Source of the DNA: Piromyces finnis
Lineage: Eukaryota; Neocallimastigomycota; Neocallimastigomycetes; Neocallimastigales; Neocallimastigaceae
Direction: 5' to 3'
Length of the DNA: 64,000 nucleotides
Assembly (NCBI GenBank): GCA_002104945.1
Contig: MCFH01000004.1
Coordinates: forward strand, 352,501-416,500
In this document: piece after piece, positions 56,745 through 64,000 of the stretch
Layout: every line of letters begins with the position of its first letter
Position numbering within the stretch: position 1 is the stretch's first letter
Position numbers and translations under genes: made by a program
Notes under the pieces: generated by a model
What the model saw: only the letters and a program-made list of their open reading frames with translations
Told to the model about the DNA's origin: nothing
The model's database searches: none

Positions 56745-56777
<33 letters not shown>

Positions 56778-57839
56778 CGTTTATTAATTTGGCATATTTT
56801 AATAAACATAATAATCAAACATTATTAGATAATAAATAACGATTAATTATTATACAAAAAATTAATATGTGTTTACTTTTTATTTAGTTAATATATATGA
56901 TGATGATTATAAATAACTATAAATAATTATCTTATATATATCAATTTATCATATCACATATTAATTTTTAAAAAAAAAAAAAATAATGATTATCAATAAA
57001 TTATAGTAACTTGTATTTAAATCTATTTATTTATATATTTAATCATATTTCGATCTTATTTATATTATTTCTATTCATTAATAGATTAATTTTTTTTTTA
57101 TTTTAATAAAAAAAATTTATAAATTTATATATTTCAAGTTCATATATAAACTTATAGCATGTATCTATTAACTCTATAAAAATAAAAAAGTGATAATTTT
57201 TTAAAAAAAAAAAAAAAAAAAAAAAAGATAATTGTCTATCAATTATAATATATCATATAAAATAACTTTATATCATTTATACTATAGAAATAAATAAATA
57301 TGTATAATACTATTACTATTAATATATAATACTATTAAATATTTATTTATTTATATACCATAAAGATTTATTATAATTATTATCAAAAATATCTTTTTTT
57401 AATTTTTTTTTATATGTATTGTAAATGTAGATTAATAAAAAGAGCTTGTTCTAATTGTTGTAAATATATATATTTACAATTTTTAACTGTTCATATTTTA
57501 AGGTTAATTAATAATTATTTAAATAAACCCTTTATATTCATTTAATATAGTGATATGCATTATTAATAACACATATTAATTTGTGTTTGTTGATATTGCC
57601 TATTATAATTACTATATTCTTTTTTACTCATGTTTATCCTTTTTAATTCTATGTTTAAATTTTTTTTTCTTGATAAATATTGAAGTTATCTACTTGATTA
57701 TTTATATTTTTAACTCTTGAAAAATTTGTTGATTAAAAAATATTCTGTTGCATAGTCATTACCATATGATTTTCCAATATTTATGATAGCATTTTTTTTT
57801 TTTAAATAAATATCAATCAACCATCAACATCATTTAAAA

Positions 57840-57870
<31 letters not shown>

Positions 57871-59217
57871 CATATAAAAATAAAAAACACAAATATATAT
57901 ATAACAATAATCTTTGAAAAATAATAATAAATTTACTAAAAAATAATTAAAATGATAATCATTATAAGTCAGAGCAAGCTGTCTTATAATTATCCGTTAT
58001 TATCATTTATTAAATTTATTATTATTATCCTTGTAAAATTCATTAAAAATATGAAATATTTCTCTCTACCTTTCTACTTTTAATATTTGAACTATCATCA
58101 CGATTACTTTCATAAGATTTGCCTTGTGATTCATTCATTGACCTAGAATTAGTGTTTCGAGTATTTCTATTAAAACTAGAAGAGGTGTTATTGTTATTAT
58201 TATAGTCGGAATTTTTATCATAATATGGATCTTTTTCATCATTTCTGATAGTTTTGGTATATTTATTTTTGGTATTTGAATATTGATCCTGTTTATAATT
58301 ATTGTTGTTGTTGCTGTTGTAGTAACGATCATCTTCATTATTGTTATAATATCGATCATTTTCATTATTTTTGTTATAATACCGATCATCTTTATTATTG
58401 TGATAACGATCATCTTTATTATTATTGTGATAACGATCATCTTTATTATTATTGTGATAACGATCATCTTTATTATTGTGATGATAATAATTATCCCCAC
58501 TACTGTTGTGATAACGATCTTCTTGGTTATTTTTATTATTATTTTTATTATATTCCCTATTATAATTATCATTATTACTAGAATTGCCATTATCATAATA
58601 TTTATCTTTTTCATGATATTTACTTTTAGTAGCAGATGATACAATATTTATGGTTCTTGGAGCATTTCTATCTTTATCATTATCACTAGAATAGTCATTT
58701 TCCTTTTGTCTTTTATCATATCTATCGTCATTTCGACTACTTTTATAATCAAAATTATGATAATTATTTCTATTTCTTCTATTATCATCATTGTTTTCCT
58801 GATAGTTTTTATTCAGGTTCCGATTATTTTTATTATTATCATATGATTGTTCCTTATAATTTCTATCATAGTCATCTCTATAATTTTGATCATAGTCGTC
58901 ATCTTTACGATTTCTACTAGAATAACTATCTCTATCATAATCATTATTATTATGGTTTCGACTGGAATAATTATCTCTATCATAGTTATTATCGTTATGA
59001 TTTCTATCTGAATAATAATCTCTTTCATGTTGACTACGACTAGAATAATAATCTCTTTCTCTGTTGCGTTCTCTTTCTCTATTATAAGAATCAGAAGGAT
59101 TTGGATTATCATATCTATCATTTCTTGAATGGTAATTATTGTCATTTCTACGATCATTAAAACTTTTACGATCTCGATAATCATTATTATAGTTGGAATT
59201 ATCATCATTATAACTAC

Positions 59218-59277
<60 letters not shown>

Positions 59278-60121
59278 GATTATAATTATTGGAATTACGA
59301 CTAAAATCTCTACTATTATTAGAATTATTATCTTTCTTACGATAGCTATTATCTGAATCATTTATTTCAGGATAGTTATTTTGACTTTTAGTATTACTTG
59401 AGTTGTTATCATATTTTTTATTATAATTATTATTATTTTCTCTAGAATAGTTATTTCTATTATTATCATCATTTATTTTCTTTCCATTATCTACTTTACT
59501 TGAATCATTTTCTCTATAATATTTATCGTTATTTGTGCTTGAATCTCTTTCTTTATAATATTTATCGTTATTTATGCTTGGATCCCTTTCTTTATAATAT
59601 TTATCGTTATTTATGCTTGGATCCCTTTCTTTATAATACTTATCGTTGTTTGAGCTTGAATTTCTTTCTTTATAATATTTATCATTGTTTGAGCTTGAAT
59701 CCCTTTCTTTATAATATTTATCGTTGTTTGAGCTTGAATCATTTTCTCTATAATATTTATCATTGTTTGAGCTTGAATCCCTTTCTTTATAATATTTATC
59801 ATTGTTTGAGCTTGAATCCCTTTCTTTATAATATTTATCATTGTTTGAGCTTGAATCTCTTTCTTTATAATATTTATCATTGTTTGTGCTTGAATCCCTT
59901 TCTTTATAATACTTATCGTTGTTTGTGTTTGAGTCTCTCCCTTTATAATATTTTTCATCATTTGTAGAATTTTTTACTTCTTTAAAATCAGATTTGGTAT
60001 TATTATTTTCTGTATGATGATTTGATTTTTCTTTTTTATTATAATTAATATCATCAATTTCATATATATCTGAATCATCATCTGATGTCAAAATATTACC
60101 TAGAACATCAAAATTTTCCAT
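51817..60121 (-). CDS. YTH-domain (m6A reader-like) protein with giant low-complexity arms
   Basis: Ten exons on the minus strand: 60121-58070, 56647-54484, 54350-54280, 54180-54127, 54045-53991, 53867-53759, 53632-53548, 53413-53307, 53175-52972 and 52834-51817. They total 5,919 nt, 1,972 aa, every junction in phase. Residues about 1408-1550 form a YTH domain of the YTHDC1 type: RYFVLKSQNDELVYQSF, NLWTTT (a cage Trp), IYLFMSVTRSSSFCGYLQM, LGGNFEVEWIL, LPFSYLPDMNNPYNE and SQDGQEL, ending EELIEIF. Such domains bind N6-methyladenosine in RNA, usually in the nucleus. The first 1,405 residues are Asn/Asp/Arg/Tyr-rich and include an 11-fold NNDKYY(K)ERDSSS repeat (59490-59960). The C-terminal 400 residues are Asn/Gly/Met-rich. 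Both arms look disordered and suited to condensates. Intron 1 is 1.42 kb, the others mostly about 80-250 bp. Confidence 0.88.
56648..58069 (-). other. Long first intron of the YTH gene
   Basis: 1,422 bp bounded by GTAGAG and a TATAAAG acceptor, far longer than the gene's other introns. It contains A homopolymers (56751-56777, 57203-57226, 57845-57870) and no ORF or snoRNA-like box pair that I could identify. Confidence 0.7.
59490..59960 (-). repeat. 39-bp coding minisatellite
   Basis: About 11-12 tandem units of 39 bp in exon 1 of the YTH gene, each encoding NNDKYYKERDSSS or a close variant (RENDSSS, KERDPSI). Period 39 keeps the frame. Confidence 0.93.
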
Positions 60122-61700
60122 TTTTTTTCTTCGTATGTATATTGTAATATATAATTAAAGTTTACTTGTTTACTTATAATGAATAAATTAATATCTTTAT
60201 AATATATTTAATTATTATAATAGAAATAAATGTTTTAATGTATTATATTAGCTCGTGAAATTTCTTTTAAATTAAATAAATAAAATTATAATTGGTAACT
60301 GAAAAGATATTTGTAACATATTATATAGAAAATGACATGGCATATATTCAAATTTTGTAAATCTATTTTGAAATTTTGATATTTTTCCTGTTTAACTGGA
60401 AAAAGTATATAATATATAATAATAAATAAATATAAAATTTTGAATCAATGTTAGTAAATTATTATATTAAATAATCTTTTTTAAAACATAAAATTTATTA
60501 TAATAAAATTTATCACTTATTAATTTTATATTTCTATACTCTAACTTATAATTAATGTTTTTTTATTATTGTTCTATTATTATTTTCTCATTATAATAAT
60601 ATTTATTTATTTATTTATTATTTATTTATTATTTATTTTATTATCATTGTTGTTGTTGAAAATTATTAAATAAAAGAAAATAACCCTATGTTACAACATT
60701 TAATCAATATTTTTTTTTTTTCATTATTTACAATTTCAATTATATCTTATTACCTTTATAATAAAAACAGTTAATTTACACGTTAATATAATAAAGTGAC
60801 GTTTCAATCATAAAAATGTATATTATTATTATTATTATTACTTGAATTAATATAACAAAAAAATAAACAAGAAAAAAGAAAATATAAATAAATGAAATGA
60901 AAAAAAAATATATTCAATTTATCTATTTTTAAAATGGAAAAGTGATAAAAATAAAAAAAAAGTTAATATGAAACAAATAAAAATAAATTTTGTACAGGAA
61001 AAATAAATGAAATGATAAAATAGAAAATCTTAGAATTAATTTTTAATATAATTAATTTATTAGTTTTAAATTTGTCCAAAAATTACTTTTTAAAAAAAAA
61101 AAAAAAATATTCAACAATTGTTATTATTTTCAATTATTATATATAAACACTTTTACAATTTCTTAAGATGACTCAATAGTATAGCATCCTAAAAAATAGT
61201 ATTTCTTATAGCTAGTAAAAAGGATAGCTTTATAATAAATGAACATAAAAATTTTAACAATAAATTCAATTTGTTAAAATATAAAAAATATACATCAACA
61301 CTAACACTATATTTCATATTATTATATAGATATAACATTTATTGTCTTTTAAAAATCATATTTTATTATATAGGTAGATTATCACTTTTTCAATACTATA
61401 AATATACTGTGACTTTTAATATAGTATATCTAATAAAAAGTTTAATCTATCACTTTTGCTTTTTTTTTTTTAATTTTTATTATTTTAATACTACTCAATA
61501 GTAGTATTAAATAATATAAAATTAAAAAGAAATAATATTATTAAAGTCATTAATTAATATTTCAATAATATTATTGATGACAGGACTCATATTCACTTGA
61601 ATTTTATTATTCATAAATATTAATCTATAATTACTATTAATTTTACATATATACCAAATGAATATGAATTTATGTATTTATTTTACTTTTATAAACTAAT
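60122..61700. other. Intergenic upstream of the YTH gene
   Basis: A+T-rich DNA that probably includes the YTH gene promoter. A perfect hairpin with 11-bp arms and a 4-nt loop (TTAATACTACT / AGTAGTATTAA) lies at 61485-61510. No gene supported. Confidence 0.6.
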
Positions 61701-61710
61701 TAAGCATGTT

Positions 61711-61753
<43 letters not shown>

Positions 61754-62295
61754 TTCCGAGTGCATTTCTCCCATCGATCAGAGTTAGCTCCAATGGTGGT
61801 TCTTAGAGAAACGTTGGCTCATTCCTATTGCTAGGTGGTTGTGACCCTCCTGGTCTGTCATACTGTTTCTTCAGCTTCGACGCTCACTTAATCCATGTAC
61901 ATTAGATGCATGTCGTTGTACGATATTTCACAACTACAATGCTAAGCCTCTTATAGTCAATTTGATCACGTGTCAACCGCCCCCTAATGTTTACACTTAA
62001 ATTGATTAAGGAATATTATGTGTTTTTGGCATAGCCTAAGTCACCACTTATTAAGTTCTAATTTGGAATGTACCATGTACACTAGACCCTCTCAGGCCGG
62101 CTAGACGAGTGTTATTATCATAGTAGTAAATTAGAAAGTTCATTTATACTTACCTGAATATCATAACCCAACCCATGGCAAACCCAGTGGGAAAATCCAC
62201 AGGCACTGACATCTGCGGGGTCGAACCAGAAGCCTTATGTATGCTAAGGAAACGCCTTAACAACCAGGATAAAAACTGGAACGAGTAAGCATGTT
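61701..62295 (-). mobile_element. SINE-like element 2, reverse orientation, with 10-bp target-site duplication
   Basis: The body is 61711-62285 read on the minus strand. It starts CTCGTTCCAGTTTTTATCC and ends in a poly(A) tail, seen as the T run at about 61713-61750. TAAGCATGTT flanks it at 61701-61710 and 62286-62295. The head matches element 1 almost base for base for about 60 bp, including boxes A and B. Most of the remaining body differs from element 1, so the two may be subfamilies sharing a head. The right-hand duplication overlaps the first bases of the LTR that follows. Confidence 0.82.
62217..62266 (-). promoter_or_regulatory. Internal pol III promoter boxes of SINE-like element 2
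   Basis: On the minus strand the A-box-like TGGTTGTTAAGG is at 62266-62255 and the B box GGTTCGACCCC at 62227-62217. CCTTA .. TAAGG between them forms a perfect 5-bp anticodon-like stem with a 7-nt loop. Confidence 0.7.
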
Positions 62296-63002
62296 AAGGA
62301 ACCAACAAATAATGTTATTCTTGTCATAATTAATGATTATGACCTAATCCATTCATTATTGTTCCTAAATGTATGAAAACTTTACAATATTCTTATTTGT
62401 AAATTAATGTATACACTTAAATTATATTTAAAATTATTAATAATTATTTTTTATTGAACTTAAATTTTATTTTATTAAACTTAAAAATTAATTTAGTAAT
62501 AATAATATATTGAAAATTATAGTTTATTGAACTTTTAGTTTAATTTATCAAGTTAATGAATTTTTATTAATTAAAATTATGAATAATATTTCTGTAAAAT
62601 AGTAAAATTTTTTTAGTTAAATATATTTAAAGTAAACTTTTAATGTATGTTAATCAATTTAATAATATGTATAAATATTTATTATAATAGTAATGTAATT
62701 TTATTATTCATTTAAAAGTAATTTAAATACTAAAATTATGTAAATAATTAAAGACTAATTCTTTTAATTAACACTACTTAATTTTTTACAAAAAGTATAA
62801 AAAGGTGTATATTATAAGAATTAGAGAATATACAGATATTTTTATTTTTTTTTTTATTTTATTTTATAAATTTATATTAATATCTTAATAAAACAATTTT
62901 ATTAATAAAACAATTTTTCTTATTTCATTTTAATATTATTTTTGAGTATTAATAAATTTATTAATATTTTATAAATAAAAGTAAATTCCTCGAACCGTAA
63001 CA
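62292..63002 (+). mobile_element. Candidate 5' LTR of a retrotransposon
   Basis: About 711 bp starting TGTTAAGGAACC and ending TTCCTCGAACCGTAACA, giving TGTTA/TAACA inverted termini. Inside are a TATAAAAAGG box near 62796 and AATAAAA signals at about 62886-62910. The end is followed by a tRNA-primer-binding-like site (63010-63027). The second LTR would lie beyond the window, so this rests on terminal and internal signals only. Alternatives: a solo LTR or a chance arrangement. Confidence 0.5.
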
Positions 63003-64000
63003 TAAAAATTGGTGGAGATATCGAGGAATAATATTAATAAAAATTATTAATACATAGGATAAAGTAATATTAAAATATTACTAAAATATTATATAAATTT
63101 CTTAAAAATTTATTACCCTTCAAAGTTATAGGTAATATTTATATTACTGTTGAAGCTTTAAGGTATAATATTTTAGTAGAACTGAATTAGTACGCTTTAG
63201 AAGCAGTACTTATTTAGGAATTAGTGGTTAAGTTTTTAGGTCTAGTTTATCTTTCACAGTAGGATACTGGAAAGCGCTGAACCTTTCTATTTTGCTAGAG
63301 AAATAGAAGTGCCTCGCATAATTGCTACATGACACTGGTAATACGGTAAGCTGGGCAATTGTGAACTACTTAAGCACCCTAAATAAGTATTGGAAAATTG
63401 CTGTGAAATGCTGTTCTACTATACTTATTATTGTAATTCAAATTTTTAATAAATTAAATATTATTTTAGTATTTATAATTTTTTAAAAAAAAAAAAAATA
63501 TTTTTTTTTAATTGAACGATTTTTAAAAATTATTCTTTTTAAAATATAAATAAATAATTCGAAAGTGACCCTTAGCGTGGCAAGTTAAACTGCTGTACGT
63601 AATACTTTGGTGTTCAATTATATCTGATAATTGGGGAAGATAATCAATTATTTTCTTTCCGCTAATTAAGTTAGTGATAATAAAGAAATTAATTACGTTA
63701 CTTCCTTTTATTAAATTATATTTAATATTAACCATCGGGTATATTTGTGGCTTATCATCAAAGAGCTACGAGGGATTTTCACTTAGAATTACACAACCTA
63801 TAATACTTGATGGTTTAACATTATATAGGTTGGCTTATATTTTTATAAAAAGAAATAAGTTTTTAAAAAAATAATTAATTAAAAAAAAAAAAAAAAAATA
63901 TAGATATATATATCTATTCTTTTTGTTGATTCTCTTCGAGTAATTTAATATTGCTAATTGAAATATTCTTTTCTTACTGTTTTAAGTTAAACAAGTTATA
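63003..64000 (+). mobile_element. Candidate retrotransposon leader / internal region (partial)
   Basis: Begins TAAAAATTGGTGGAGATATC. TGGTGGAGATATCGAGGA at 63010-63027 would pair with a tRNA 3' end ending in CCA. Downstream DNA is less A+T-rich than typical spacer, with a structured segment at 63174-63421 and a second patch at 63555-63870. No reverse transcriptase or gag motif occurs before the window ends. The short ORFs at 63523-63874 are not recognisable. Confidence 0.4.
63174..63421 (+). other. Long nested inverted-repeat segment (structured RNA candidate)
   Basis: Nested complementary pairs: TAGTAGAAC (63174-63182) with GTTCTACTA (63413-63421), and TACTTATTTAGG (63207-63218) with CCTAAATAAGTA (63378-63389). 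The latter is extended by GTGGTTAAGT / ACTTAAGCAC with one mismatch. An internal hairpin TTCTATTT (63285-63292) / AAATAGAA (63301-63308) is also present. The long-range nesting suggests an RNA fold in the leader of the candidate element. Confidence 0.5.

Noticed and set aside
59500-59967. Repetitive ORF with NIYRYLCL-type repeats
   Set aside because: Antisense of the 39-bp minisatellite in YTH exon 1.

Overview
The window is extremely A+T-rich eukaryotic nuclear DNA with long homopolymers, trinucleotide and tetranucleotide arrays, short GT..AG introns and asparagine-rich proteins. A secreted CE6-type esterase carries two fungal-type dockerins (CBM10 fold) at its C-terminus, and two other proteins carry CBM18 chitin-binding modules. 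Together these point to an anaerobic gut fungus (Neocallimastigomycota). The species cannot be named from the sequence alone.

Layout, left to right. (1) 1-4.2 kb: the 3' part of a GH114-CBM18 secreted enzyme (+) and an intronless, relatively G+C-rich CE6-CBM13-dockerin-dockerin esterase (-), i.e. a predicted cellulosome subunit. (2) 4.2-16 kb: mostly gene-poor. It holds one small hypothetical gene (-), a broken copy of a 10-cysteine secreted protein (-), a decayed unknown gene (+) and several perfect DNA hairpins. (3) 16-21 kb: a three-exon F-box protein and a secreted subtilisin-fold protein with a CBM18 tail that has lost most catalytic residues. (4) 22.4-41 kb: an alternating same-strand array. 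It consists of a 10-Cys secreted protein, a beta-helix/EGF/7TM receptor (11 exons), a second 10-Cys protein, a second beta-helix/EGF/7TM receptor (21 exons) and a third 10-Cys protein. (5) 43-48.8 kb: a zinc-cluster-like nuclear protein (+) converging on a Stealth-family phosphotransferase (-) whose membrane anchor lies on a separate first exon. (6) 51.8-60.1 kb: a ten-exon gene (-) for a YTH-domain (m6A-reader-like) protein of about 1,972 residues, most of it low-complexity. (7) Mobile DNA: two tRNA-headed SINE-like elements with target-site duplications (50.2 and 61.7 kb) and a candidate LTR retrotransposon entering at 62.3 kb and running off the right edge.

Most multi-exon models were built by hand by joining reading frames at GT..AG sites with matching phase. 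For each complete model the summed exon length is divisible by three. The most interesting unit is the 22-41 kb array. Each receptor follows a 10-Cys gene at nearly the same distance (1.28 and 1.21 kb), which suggests tandem duplication of a two-gene module. The receptors replace the usual class C ligand-binding domain with a right-handed beta-helix. A role in sensing plant or microbial polymers, with the 10-Cys proteins as partners, is inference only.
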